A stretch of DNA of 64,000 bases. It comes from Clostridium sardiniense. GTDB lineage: Bacteria > Bacillota > Clostridia > Clostridiales > Clostridiaceae. The translations under genes were made by a program, and so were the position numbers. Numbering within the stretch: the stretch's first letter is position 1; the number at the start of each line of letters is the position of its first letter. Location of the stretch: assembly GCF_016907995.1 (NCBI RefSeq), contig NZ_JAFBDA010000004.1, forward strand, positions 1 through 64,000. Direction: 5' to 3'. Positions 50,191-57,974 of the stretch are shown piece by piece. The notes under the pieces are model-generated. The model was not told where the DNA came from. It worked only from the letters and a program-made list of their open reading frames with translations, and did not search any database.

Positions 50191-51036
50191 ATGCAAAAAA
50201 TCGCTATTTTAACTGATAGTGGATCAGATTTAACATTAGAAGAATTAAGAGAGAATAACCTAGAATTTGCGCCATTTAAAATTATATATTCATATGGTGA
50301 ATTTGAAGATAAAATAGATTTAAGTCCTCAAGAAGTTTACGATTCTTTAGAGAAAGAAATTCCAAAAACATCACTGCCTAGTACAGCTAGAATTGAAAAT
50401 ATTCTGAATAAATTAGAGGATGAAGGTTATACTCATTTAATCGCAGTAACAATTTCAAGTGGACTTTCAGGTACTGGAAATGCAATACGACTTGCTCTTG
50501 AAGATCACCCGAAATTAATTTCTTATGTATATGATACTAAGATACTTAGTATGGCAGAAGGTGCTTTAGTATTAAATACTGCCAAAATGGTTAAAGAAGG
50601 TCTAAGCTTTGAGGAAATTATTGAGAAACTTCCAAAGCTTAGAGAAAAAACTTATGGATACTTTACTATAAGTACATTAGAGTATTTAAAAAAAGGTGGC
50701 AGAATAGGAAAAGTAGCAGGTACAATAGGTGAAATTTTAAACTTAAAACCTATTATTTCTGTTGATCAAGAAGGTGTTTATTACACTTACGCAAAAGTAC
50801 GTGGTAGAAAACAATCAATGAATAGAATATATAAGATAGCAAAAGAGCATCTTGAAAAGTCAAAGTGTAAAATTTGGGTTCTAAACGGAGGAAGTTCTAG
50901 TGAAGAATTTGACTCTTTATACAAATTAATTTCAGGGCTTGATAATATAGAATCAATAGCTCCTGCAACAATCGGACCAGCTCTTGGTGTACACACTGGC
51001 CCTGGCTTATTAGGAGTTGTAGTTCAAGAGGTGTAA
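50191..51036 (+). CDS. DegV-family fatty-acid-binding protein
   Basis: 281 aa. DegV pattern: AILTDSGSDLTLEELRENNLEFAPFKIIY at the start, KTSLPSTARIENILNKL, VTISSGLSGTGNAIRLA, ISTLEYLKKGGRIGKVAGTIGEILNLKPIISVDQEG and GPALGVHTGPG. Family members bind a fatty acid and, as FakB, present it to the FakA kinase. AGGAGG before the ATG. It is the first gene of an operon with a PadR regulator six bases downstream. Confidence 0.92.
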   Translation: MQKIAILTDSGSDLTLEELRENNLEFAPFKIIYSYGEFEDKIDLSPQEVYDSLEKEIPKTSLPSTARIENILNKLEDEGYTHLIAVTISSGLSGTGNAIRLALEDHPKLISYVYDTKILSMAEGALVLNTAKMVKEGLSFEEIIEKLPKLREKTYGYFTISTLEYLKKGGRIGKVAGTIGEILNLKPIISVDQEGVYYTYAKVRGRKQSMNRIYKIAKEHLEKSKCKIWVLNGGSSSEEFDSLYKLISGLDNIESIAPATIGPALGVHTGPGLLGVVVQEV

Positions 51037-51042
51037 TAACTG

Positions 51043-51495
51043 ATGAATAATTTAAATTTCTCTAATTCAAATGATATAAGGGCTGAGGAAAAGCGTCTTT
51101 ATGAAGAGTATAAAAAGAAGGTTTCTGAACTTAAAAAAGTAAAAAAAGAAAATGATGCAGTAGGTCAAGTTTTTACTAAAGGACTTTTACCGATTTACGT
51201 CCTTCATATACTCAATATAGGACCAACTACAGGCAATTATATATCTCATGATATAGGAGAGCGTACAAAGGGCAAATGGGTTCCTAGTACCGGTGGTATA
51301 TACCCTTTATTAAAAAGCTTAGAAAAAGATGGTCTGGTTATTGGTACTTGGGATGATCCTAAGAAAAAGTTTAGAAAAATTTACTCCCTTACACCAGATG
51401 GAAAAAAAGAATATTTAAGAAAAAAATATCTACTTAAATCTAAAATCGAAGAGGCTTTAGAAGTATTTAAAATTATATACAATGATATTTATTAA
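51043..51495 (+). CDS. PadR-family transcriptional regulator
   Basis: 150 aa. Winged helix at about 45-125 (TKGLLPIYVLHILNIGPTTGNYISHDIGERTKGKWVPSTGGIYPLLKSLEKDGLV, KIYSLTPDGKKEYLRKK) with a charged N-terminal helix (about 12-40) not seen in the shortest members. PadR proteins repress by binding palindromes and often regulate their own operon. Starts six bases after degV. The inverted repeats at 50107-50150 fit such a target. Confidence 0.9.
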   Translation: MNNLNFSNSNDIRAEEKRLYEEYKKKVSELKKVKKENDAVGQVFTKGLLPIYVLHILNIGPTTGNYISHDIGERTKGKWVPSTGGIYPLLKSLEKDGLVIGTWDDPKKKFRKIYSLTPDGKKEYLRKKYLLKSKIEEALEVFKIIYNDIY

Positions 51496-51496
51496 A

Positions 51497-51518
51497 GGCG
51501 CTAACATATGTTAGCGCC
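51497..51518 (+). terminator. Hairpin ending the degV-padR operon
   Basis: Perfect palindrome with arms GGCGCTAACAT and ATGTTAGCGCC, two bases after the padR stop. The tail TAATTTTG is only moderately T-rich. Confidence 0.7.
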
Positions 51519-51547
51519 TAATTTTGTATAGATATTGCTAATTTTGA

Positions 51548-51584
51548 TAACACTAACTAATAAACAATAAGGAGGTTAGTGTTA
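51548..51584 (+). promoter_or_regulatory. Hairpin sequestering the start of the 66-aa gene
   Basis: TAACACTAAC (51548-51557) is the exact complement of GTTAGTGTTA (51575-51584), whose last A is the first base of the start codon. The AGGAGG (51570-51575) lies in the loop and on the first stem base. In RNA this would restrict initiation; as DNA it could be an operator. Confidence 0.55.
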
Positions 51585-51784
51585 TGCATGGACAAATAAT
51601 CGATATAAACGGTCTAGAAGCATTTGTTGAACTTGATGGAGGTAGTCTAGTTTCTGTACCTACTCATCAATTATCTGGTGCCTCTATAGGTGATAGTATT
51701 TATTTATCTAATTCTATTTCACCCAATAATCATAATTTATCCGAATGTAATGTAAACCCATTTATGAATGATTTCTTTCAATAA
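51584..51784 (+). CDS. Small hypothetical protein, 66 aa
   Basis: 66 aa. The first half (MHGQIIDINGLEAFVELDGG, LVSVPTHQL) looks like a short beta-barrel strand pattern, reminiscent of S1/KOW-like modules, but too short to assign. The second half is Asn/Ser-rich and polar (SIYLSNSISPNNHNLSECNVNPFMNDFFQ). No signal peptide or membrane segment. A perfect AGGAGG and a following 36-bp palindromic terminator indicate a real gene. Function unknown. Confidence 0.72.
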   Translation: MHGQIIDINGLEAFVELDGGSLVSVPTHQLSGASIGDSIYLSNSISPNNHNLSECNVNPFMNDFFQ

Positions 51785-51818
51785 AAATAGCAAGCTTAAA
51801 TTTAAGCTTGCTATTTTT
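51783..51818. terminator. Bidirectional terminator after the 66-aa gene and ferredoxin
   Basis: Perfect 36-bp palindrome, each arm 18 bases including AATAGCAAGCTTAAA, with A run and T run at the two ends. It serves both converging transcripts. Confidence 0.9.
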
Positions 51819-51831
51819 ATTAATTACTTAA

Positions 51832-52020
51832 TTATTCTACTTCGATGGCATTAACTGGACAGCTCTCTTCGCCTTCTTTAGCTCCATCTTCATGTTCTGA
51901 TGGTACATCTCCTTCGATAGCTACTGCCTTTCCATCATCATCCATTGAGAATACATCTGGGCAAATTGAAGGACATAATCCACATCCTATGCAAGTATCC
52001 TTATCTACATGTGCTTTCAT
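51832..52020 (-). CDS. 4Fe-4S ferredoxin
   Basis: 62 aa. Cluster ligands Cys10, Cys13, Cys16 (CIGCGLC) and Cys54 (ESCPVNAIEVE); Cys20 (SICPDVF) may form the disulfide usual for single-cluster ferredoxins. Highly acidic. Small electron carrier in the cytoplasm. Last gene of the lgt-lipoprotein-mrp unit; placement next to the Fe-S carrier Mrp is suggestive. GGAG before the ATG. Confidence 0.93.
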   Translation of the reverse strand: MKAHVDKDTCIGCGLCPSICPDVFSMDDDGKAVAIEGDVPSEHEDGAKEGEESCPVNAIEVE

Positions 52021-52055
52021 ATTAAGTTACTCCTCTCTTTTATAGAGAGTATATC

Positions 52056-52865
52056 TTAGTATAACCCTTCAAAAATTAATGAGTACAGAGGATTATCTAA
52101 TACATACTCCTCAGCTCTACCTTCCTCTAAAGCTTCTGTAAGCTCTAAATTGATTGGAAGTTCTCCTAAAAGTGGTAACCCAAGATATTCAGCATGCTCT
52201 TCAGCTGACTTTTTACTAAATACTCTTAACTTTTTATCGCATCCATCACAAACTATATAAGCCATATTCTCTACGACTCCTCTTATAGGTACCCCTACCT
52301 TTTGAGCCATTTTAACCACTTTTTTAACTATCATTGAAACCATATCTTGTGGTGTAGAAATTATTATTAGCTCTTTTAAATGGAAATCATTCATAACTGT
52401 AAGTGCTATATCACCTGTACCTGGTGGCATATCTATTAATAGATAATCTAACTCTTCCCACTCAGTATCAAAGTACATTTGATTTAATACACCAGTTATA
52501 ACTGGACCTCTCCATATAACTGGATCGTCCTCTACATCTGTTAAGAGATTCATTGACATTACCTTTATTCCACTCTTAGTAGTAGCTGGGATGAACTTTA
52601 TATTTTGTTCATCTAATGATATTATTTGCGCTCTTTCATTATTTATACCAAAAAATCTTGGCATTGATGGTCCTGTTATATCAGCATCCAAAACTCCTAC
52701 TTTATATCCTTTTTTGCTAAGCATAGTCGCCATAATTCCAGTTACTGTTGATTTACCAACTCCACCTTTACCACTTATAACACCAATTACGTTTTTTATC
52801 TTTCCGTATCTAGGTTTCTTTTTAAATTCTCCTATAGGTATACCTTTAGTTTTTAATTCGTTCAT
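52056..52865 (-). CDS. Mrp/NBP35-family Fe-S cluster carrier ATPase (ApbC)
   Basis: 269 aa. Deviant Walker A ISGKGGVGKSTVTG at about residues 31-44, switch DADITGPSMPRFFG, Walker B YLLIDMPPGTGD, and the C-terminal CDGC pair (CxxC) for a bridging Fe-S cluster. Members transfer Fe-S clusters to apoproteins as dimers. It lacks the N-terminal DUF59 domain. Followed 35 bases later by a ferredoxin, a possible client. AGGAGGAG before the ATG. Confidence 0.93.
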   Translation of the reverse strand: MNELKTKGIPIGEFKKKPRYGKIKNVIGVISGKGGVGKSTVTGIMATMLSKKGYKVGVLDADITGPSMPRFFGINNERAQIISLDEQNIKFIPATTKSGIKVMSMNLLTDVEDDPVIWRGPVITGVLNQMYFDTEWEELDYLLIDMPPGTGDIALTVMNDFHLKELIIISTPQDMVSMIVKKVVKMAQKVGVPIRGVVENMAYIVCDGCDKKLRVFSKKSAEEHAEYLGLPLLGELPINLELTEALEEGRAEEYVLDNPLYSLIFEGLY

Positions 52866-52881
52866 TCCTTCTCCTCCTTAC

Positions 52882-53721
52882 TTACCACTTTTCTGGTTTC
52901 TTTCCATCTTTACCAACTGTTATTTCCCACTTCTTAAATTCATAATGTCCTACAACATAATACTTTTCATAAACATTATCCACTTTATTATCTATAGTAA
53001 TAATTGTTCTAAATGTATCACTGTCATATCCTTTATTTTGAACTGTGACAATAACATTATAATCTTCTTCATTATTCTTTATAATTTCGGCTCCTGGAAT
53101 AATTTTTTGAAGTTCATTTTGGAACCCTTGTAATTCAACTGAGAATAAGTATTTAACACAATCTAGATCTCCAAGTATATCTACTCCAACTTTATGTTTT
53201 CCATCTCCTAATTGATCTTTATTCATTTTTAATACATCCATTATTGTTCCATAATAAATTGAATTAAAATCTCTAGGTCTTCTTATAAATGATAAATTGT
53301 TTATTATTGTTTGATCTAGATTCTTAGGAACCTTATATGCTTTTTCTCCATCATAAAAGTTCCCTTTACCGCTTTCATCTACTCCAACAACATACTCATA
53401 TTTTTTTATTTCATCTCCACAGTGAATCTCAAATATGTAATCTGGATCTAAGGAACTCTTCTCTGACTCTGGATTACCAGCTGCTAAAGTATTGTATATC
53501 TCATCAATGGCTTTTGGATCAGTAACTTTAAACCTAAAACCACTATCTCTAGTGCTTTCAATTGTGATTTCATCTACTTTATTTGTTTTCATATAGTCAA
53601 AGTCATTATTTCTAAATCCAAGTTTAACCATAACATCATTTACTGGTGCACATCCAACCATAGATGATCCAATAATAAACATAATGCCAAGCATTAATAG
53701 TTTAGTTACTCTCTTTTTCAT
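52882..53721 (-). CDS. Lipoprotein of unknown function
   Basis: 279 aa. Signal peptide with lipobox GSSMVGC, lipidated Cys24. The mature part is soluble and mixed alpha/beta with several aromatic/charged segments (SLDPDYIFEIHCGDEIKKYEYVVG, FNSIYYGTIMDVLKMNKDQLGDGKHKVG). I do not recognise the family. It starts nine bases after lgt, the enzyme that would lipidate it, and ends 17 bases before mrp. Confidence 0.78.
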   Translation of the reverse strand: MKKRVTKLLMLGIMFIIGSSMVGCAPVNDVMVKLGFRNNDFDYMKTNKVDEITIESTRDSGFRFKVTDPKAIDEIYNTLAAGNPESEKSSLDPDYIFEIHCGDEIKKYEYVVGVDESGKGNFYDGEKAYKVPKNLDQTIINNLSFIRRPRDFNSIYYGTIMDVLKMNKDQLGDGKHKVGVDILGDLDCVKYLFSVELQGFQNELQKIIPGAEIIKNNEEDYNVIVTVQNKGYDSDTFRTIITIDNKVDNVYEKYYVVGHYEFKKWEITVGKDGKKPEKW

Positions 53722-53729
53722 AAACCTGC

Positions 53730-54482
53730 TTACCTCTCCTTTTTTAGTTTATCTAAATTGTATACTACAATTCCAAGTATTAATGTAAAAATAGCTATAA
53801 ATTGAGATGTACTTAAAATCCAAACATTACCTCTAGGATCATTTCTAAAAAACTCAATAAAAAATCTACCTATACTATATATTATTACATATAAAGCAAA
53901 CGCTCTTCCATCTTTGCTATTTTTCCTGCTATACCAGAGTAATATTCCAGCTAATATAAAATCAAAGCCTGAACTAAAAAGCTGTGTTGGAAGTAAACTC
54001 ACTCCACTTGGAGCTAATGAATCTTGTGGAAATGTAACCCCTATAGGAAGTGTAGTCTCTCTTCCATAGCAACATCCCGCTAAAAAGCATCCAATTCTTC
54101 CAAATCCTTGAGCTAATGCAACTCCAGGGGCTGCAAAATCTAATATTCTTAATGAATTAAATTTATTTTTTCTACAATATAAATATAAACCTAATGCACC
54201 ACCCATTATAGCTCCATATATAACAAATCCATTTCCAAAGTTTAAAAGAATTGACGGATCATTAATTATGTTATTTAATTCTGTTAATATAAATAGGAAT
54301 TTTCCACCTAAGATCCCTGATATAACTGTTACTATTATTAAATTTAATAATTTATCTTCATTATATCCAGCATTCCTTGCTCTCCTTATGAATAATGTAG
54401 CCGCTACAATTATCCCTATAGCTATCATGAGCCCGTAGCTATAAACCTTAAAATCCCCTATTTGAAATAATACTAATCTCAT
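53730..54482 (-). CDS. lgt: Prolipoprotein diacylglyceryl transferase
   Basis: 250 aa from the ATG at 54482, which follows GGGAGGG; an in-frame TTG four codons upstream contains that site. Seven membrane segments. Lgt signature GRIGCFLAGCCYGRETTLPIGVTFP, plus YGLMIAIGIIVAATLFIRRA and GRFFIEFFRNDPRG. It moves diacylglycerol from phosphatidylglycerol to the lipobox Cys; needed for PrsA and the other lipoproteins here. First gene of a four-gene operon with its own promoter and a leader hairpin. Confidence 0.95.
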   Translation of the reverse strand: MRLVLFQIGDFKVYSYGLMIAIGIIVAATLFIRRARNAGYNEDKLLNLIIVTVISGILGGKFLFILTELNNIINDPSILLNFGNGFVIYGAIMGGALGLYLYCRKNKFNSLRILDFAAPGVALAQGFGRIGCFLAGCCYGRETTLPIGVTFPQDSLAPSGVSLLPTQLFSSGFDFILAGILLWYSRKNSKDGRAFALYVIIYSIGRFFIEFFRNDPRGNVWILSTSQFIAIFTLILGIVVYNLDKLKKER

Positions 54483-54506
54483 ATGCCCTCCCAAACCTTA
54501 TATAAG

Positions 54507-54538
54507 TAATTAGGAGAAGCATATGCTTCTCCTAATTA
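54507..54538 (-). repeat. Perfect palindrome at the predicted 5' end of the lgt transcript
   Basis: 32-bp palindrome, arms TAATTAGGAGAAGCAT and complement. It begins at about +1 of the promoter at 54546-54574 and lacks a T tail in either direction. Might be a 5' stabilising hairpin, an operator, or a weak terminator for the upstream repeat-protein gene. Confidence 0.6.
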
Positions 54539-54545
54539 TATCTAA

Positions 54546-54574
54546 ATTATAATACTTTAACTTATCATTGGCAA
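54546..54574 (-). promoter_or_regulatory. Sigma-A promoter of the lgt operon
   Basis: Minus strand TTGCCA (54569-54574), 17 nt, TATAAT (54546-54551). Confidence 0.65.
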
Positions 54575-54596
54575 ACAATTGTATATTACGATTTTA

Positions 54597-56342
54597 TTAC
54601 TTTGAAGGTACTACAACTGTTGAATTTTTGTAATCATAGAACATTAACCAGAATCCATTACGATCACAATCTCTCTTGCACCATGTTACAAAGCCTGATT
54701 TTCCACAATAAGGTTGTTCTTCTCTATCTCTTTTTCCTGGAATTGCATAAACTAAGTACTTTAAGTTACCTTTTGAATCACATTTATATCCCATCATAAA
54801 GTAACCATATTTCTTGATATATGGATAATAGTTTAACATTGGATAATATATAATTGAATATTTATTATAATCTTTTGAATTACACATATCTTCTATATCA
54901 CGTACAGGAATTTTAAACCACTTACAGTAAGATATTTCTTTAAAGCCACCTTTTACTTCTTCAAATTCTTTTACTAAATTCTCAAAGAAGTTTCCAACTC
55001 CACCTCTTAAACTAAAATCATAAGGATCTATTTTTTGTTCTTCTATTCTTCTTTCATACTCTTCAAAATTATTTGCTAAGTCATCTCTACCACAATAGTA
55101 CTTATTATCTCTAATCTCATCATCAATGTTATAGTCTTCATTATGGTAATCTTTGATTTCATAATCCTTAATATCATTTTCTTCTAAAGTATAATCTTCA
55201 TCTCTATCATGCATCTTTCCACAATGCATCTTATCTCCATGCATCATTCCACAATGCATCTTATTATCATACATCTTTTCTCCGTGCATCTTTCCACAAT
55301 GCATCTTATCATCATACATCTTTTCTCCATGCATCATTCCACAATGCATCTTATCGTCATGCATCTTTTCTCCATGCATCTTATCATCATACATCTTTTC
55401 TCCGTGCATCATTTCACAATGCATCTTATCATCATACATCTTTTCTCCATGCATCTTTTCACAATGCATCTTATCATCATACATCTTTTCTCCGTGCATC
55501 TTTCCACAATGCATCTTCTTATCATGTTTTTTGTAATTTTTCTTACCCGAGCAATATTTTTTATGACCTCTAATCTCATCATCAACGCTGTAATTCTCAT
55601 TATCATAGTCTTCATCATGATGCTCTTGAATTTCACCATTATGCTCTTGAATTTCATCATCTCTAATATCATTCTCGTTTATAGTATCATCTTCATCTAT
55701 ATCCCTTTTCTTATCATCACACTTATGTTTATGATCATCCTTATCATGAGACTTCTTTTCTTCATGCATCTTTTCACAATGCATCCCGTCCTCATGCTTC
55801 TTTTCATATTTTTTCTCTTCGCACTTCTTATCTTTATCTTTTTTACTTTCGTATTTTTTAACATCATCTTTCTTGTAGTACTCTTTTGACTTTGTACTAC
55901 CACTCTTATCATAACAGTTTACTACTTTCATCTTCTTCCAGCCATCTTCGATCTTTTCTCCGTTCATAAAACCATACATTGAAAAATCTAAGTTTCCACT
56001 TTTCTTTTTACATATACCAGCTCCTGAAATCTTATCGTATCCTAAGCTTAGACCCGCTATATTATCAGAATAGTACTCAATACAAGCCTCTCCCTTACCA
56101 ACTTCATTGACAGTTAGTGGTCCCATGTCAATTATCTGTTTCATGTCTTTTTTATAACAAATAAGTACTATGGCGTAATCGTCATCCTTTTTTAAGTTCT
56201 GAGCATAAAAGGTTATTTTACACTTTTCCCCCTTTGCCTCGATTTTTGCATATCCTGATAAAGCTTTATCATTTGAAGAAGATTTTGACTTATCATCTTC
56301 CTGTAATATTATAAAGTTTCTATATAATTTATTATGTGCCAA
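54597..56342 (-). CDS. His/Cys/Met-rich repeat protein, probable spore-associated metal-binding protein
   Basis: 581 aa from a TTG at 56342 that follows GGAGGT (56352-56357) by nine bases; a longer GTG-started frame would begin upstream of the promoter. Three parts: an N-terminal beta-rich domain (about 8-145; ALSGYAKIEAKGEKCKITFY, VICLIC-type strands, MGPLTVNEVGKGEACIEYYS), a highly charged middle (about 145-430) with Lys/Glu/Asp tracts and an array of 15-residue units MHCGKMHGEKMYDDK, and a C-terminal domain (about 445-581; YYPYIKKYGYFMMGYKCD, YLVYAIPGK, SGFVTWCK, GFWLMFYDYKNSTVVVPSK). The flanking domains look like a family I have seen in clostridial proteins but cannot name. No signal peptide. 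His, Cys, Met and Asp density suggests metal binding; the sigma-E-like promoter suggests mother-cell expression. Both are inferences. Confidence 0.8.
   Translation of the reverse strand: MAHNKLYRNFIILQEDDKSKSSSNDKALSGYAKIEAKGEKCKITFYAQNLKKDDDYAIVLICYKKDMKQIIDMGPLTVNEVGKGEACIEYYSDNIAGLSLGYDKISGAGICKKKSGNLDFSMYGFMNGEKIEDGWKKMKVVNCYDKSGSTKSKEYYKKDDVKKYESKKDKDKKCEEKKYEKKHEDGMHCEKMHEEKKSHDKDDHKHKCDDKKRDIDEDDTINENDIRDDEIQEHNGEIQEHHDEDYDNENYSVDDEIRGHKKYCSGKKNYKKHDKKMHCGKMHGEKMYDDKMHCEKMHGEKMYDDKMHCEMMHGEKMYDDKMHGEKMHDDKMHCGMMHGEKMYDDKMHCGKMHGEKMYDNKMHCGMMHGDKMHCGKMHDRDEDYTLEENDIKDYEIKDYHNEDYNIDDEIRDNKYYCGRDDLANNFEEYERRIEEQKIDPYDFSLRGGVGNFFENLVKEFEEVKGGFKEISYCKWFKIPVRDIEDMCNSKDYNKYSIIYYPMLNYYPYIKKYGYFMMGYKCDSKGNLKYLVYAIPGKRDREEQPYCGKSGFVTWCKRDCDRNGFWLMFYDYKNSTVVVPSK
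55206..55514 (-). repeat. 45-bp tandem repeat array inside the His/Cys/Met-rich gene
   Basis: Encodes five full 15-residue units (MHC[G/E][K/M]MHGEKMYD[D/N]K), two 10-residue short units (MHGEKMHDDK, MHCGMMHGDK) and a final partial one. In-frame length variation in 5-residue steps suggests slippage or unequal crossing-over. All changes keep His and Met positions. Confidence 0.92.
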
Positions 56343-56376
56343 GTCTCCATTACCTCCACATATATTTATTCCATAT

Positions 56377-56404
56377 AGTATATGCGTGAAGGTCACTATT
56401 ATGA
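56377..56404 (-). promoter_or_regulatory. Candidate sigma-E promoter of the repeat-protein gene
   Basis: Minus strand TCATAAT (56398-56404), 13 nt, CATATACT (56377-56384). Six of seven and seven of eight matches to the sigma-E -35 (kmATATT) and -10 (CATACAnT). The predicted start, about 56370, lies 28 bases before the TTG start codon. Confidence 0.5.
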
Positions 56405-56414
56405 TAATATTAAT

Positions 56415-57257
56415 TTATTTATATTCGTAAATCTTATCGCTAAGTCTTGCAAACTCTTCTAATGATAGAGTTTCCCCTCTTCTTTTAGGATCAATCTCGG
56501 CTTCTTCAAAAGCTTTCTTTAAATCCTCTTTATCTAATCCAATATTTTTTACACCATTCCATAAAGTCTTTCTTCTCATATTGAATGAACTTCTAATGAT
56601 TTCAAACATAAGTTTCTCATCCTTAACTTTAACTTTTGGCTCCTCTAATCTATCTAATCTTATTACTATAGATTCAACCTTAGGTCTTGGCATAAATGAA
56701 CTTGGTGCAACTTTCCTTATGATTTCAGTGTTGCAATAATATTGTACTAATAATGATAATGAACCATACTCTTTGCAGTTTGGCTCAGCATCTATTCTCT
56801 CTGCAACCTCTTTTTGAATCATAATAGTTAAACTCTTAAAATTATATCCTTCCTTTAAAAGATTAACTATTATTGGAGTTGTAACATAGTATGGAAGGTT
56901 AGCAACTAATTTTACGCTTTTTTCATCTCCAATTACTTCATTAAAATCTACCTTTAATGCATCTTTATGTATAAGTGAGAAATTTGGATGTTCCCCAAGT
57001 TCTTGTTGCAATATAGGAATTAGGTCACTATCCAACTCAATTGAAACAACTCTTTTTGCTTTATTTAATAATTGAGCTGTTAAAGTTCCAACCCCTGGAC
57101 CAATTTCTATTACTAAATCTTCACTATTTACGTCAGCGCCCTTTACTATATCATTAAGTACTGAGTCATCTATAAGGAAGTTTTGTCCTAGACTTTTTGA
57201 AAATCTGAAGTTATACTTCTTTACAAGTTCTTGTGTTTTATAATCTTTTATTTCCAT
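56415..57257 (-). CDS. rsmA: 16S rRNA (adenine1518-N6/adenine1519-N6)-dimethyltransferase
   Basis: 280 aa. SAM-binding motif [17 protein letters not shown]-terminal [15 protein letters not shown], catalytic NLPYYVTTP (NxxY) and C-terminal helical domain with RRKTLWN. Dimethylates two adenosines near the 3' end of 16S rRNA; loss gives kasugamycin resistance. Starts five bases after rnmV, the conserved pair. Start ATG with GGAG upstream. Confidence 0.97.
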   Translation of the reverse strand: MEIKDYKTQELVKKYNFRFSKSLGQNFLIDDSVLNDIVKGADVNSEDLVIEIGPGVGTLTAQLLNKAKRVVSIELDSDLIPILQQELGEHPNFSLIHKDALKVDFNEVIGDEKSVKLVANLPYYVTTPIIVNLLKEGYNFKSLTIMIQKEVAERIDAEPNCKEYGSLSLLVQYYCNTEIIRKVAPSSFMPRPKVESIVIRLDRLEEPKVKVKDEKLMFEIIRSSFNMRRKTLWNGVKNIGLDKEDLKKAFEEAEIDPKRRGETLSLEEFARLSDKIYEYK

Positions 57258-57262
57258 AATAA

Positions 57263-57823
57263 TTATTCTCCTATTTCTTTCTCTACCTTTTGTATAGCTT
57301 TTACAAACTCATCTTTATCTATTCCGTAATTATTTAATCTAGATACCATTTGCTTTGCATTGCCATATCCTATCCCTAGTTCTTTTCCAAGTGCCATTCT
57401 TCTTTCTCTAGCCTTACTATCAGCTGTTAATTTAAAAAAGAACATATCTTCCATTCCATATGTAGATTGCTTTTCTTCTAATGTTACTTTTGCTCCTTCT
57501 AGAGCTCTTATTATAACTTCAGGACAAGCATTCTCAACACCAATATCTCCATCTTTTAATCCATCTTCTTGAGCGATATATGCATGTTTTATTCCACTAA
57601 CTCTTTTTCTTATAATACTTCTTATTTTTTCTCCAGCAAAATCTGGATCAGTAAGTACTATAACACCCTTTCTCTTTTGAGCTTCTTTTATTCTATCTAT
57701 AACTCTCTTATTTATTCCAAATCCACCAACAGCAATAAGCTCAGCATCTACTGCCTTTTTTACTGCATCTATATCATCTCTACCCTCTACAACTATGACC
57801 TCTTTTATGACTTTTTTACTCAC
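57263..57823 (-). CDS. rnmV: Ribonuclease M5 (5S rRNA maturation)
   Basis: 186 aa. Toprim domain (about 5-115): [30 protein letters not shown] and [15 protein letters not shown] (DxD), and [14 protein letters not shown]. It trims 5S rRNA precursor together with a ribosomal protein. GTG start with AAAGGATG eight bases before. Cotranscribed with rsmA as in Bacillus. Confidence 0.95.
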   Translation of the reverse strand: MSKKVIKEVIVVEGRDDIDAVKKAVDAELIAVGGFGINKRVIDRIKEAQKRKGVIVLTDPDFAGEKIRSIIRKRVSGIKHAYIAQEDGLKDGDIGVENACPEVIIRALEGAKVTLEEKQSTYGMEDMFFFKLTADSKARERRMALGKELGIGYGNAKQMVSRLNNYGIDKDEFVKAIQKVEKEIGE

Positions 57824-57936
57824 GCGACTACATCCTTTCGCAAATTCTATTTTTCCTTATCAGTTTCTATATAAATAATTTACCTGTATATACACCCTGT
57901 GTCAAATATCAAGGTTTTATTTTATCACAAAAAAAT

Positions 57937-57960
57937 AGAGATAACAAAATTGTTATCTCT
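57937..57960 (-). terminator. Terminator of the G5/3D protein gene
   Basis: 24-bp hairpin AGAGATAACAA-AA-TTGTTATCTCT, followed on minus by ATTTTTTTG. Confidence 0.88.
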
Positions 57961-57974
57961 TAAAAAAAATTCTA

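Noticed and set aside
52591..53133. 180-residue plus-strand frame across mrp and the lipoprotein gene
   Set aside because: Spans two well-supported minus-strand genes and has no family features.
55209..55889. 226-residue open frame on the plus strand, very rich in His, Met and Ile
   Set aside because: It is the antisense of the 45-bp repeats, which keep all frames open. No ribosome binding site, and the minus-strand protein has proper signals and domains.
56343..56396. GTG start for the repeat protein, 18 codons longer
   Set aside because: It lies upstream of the predicted transcription start and the GGAGGT site; the TTG at 56342 has correct spacing.
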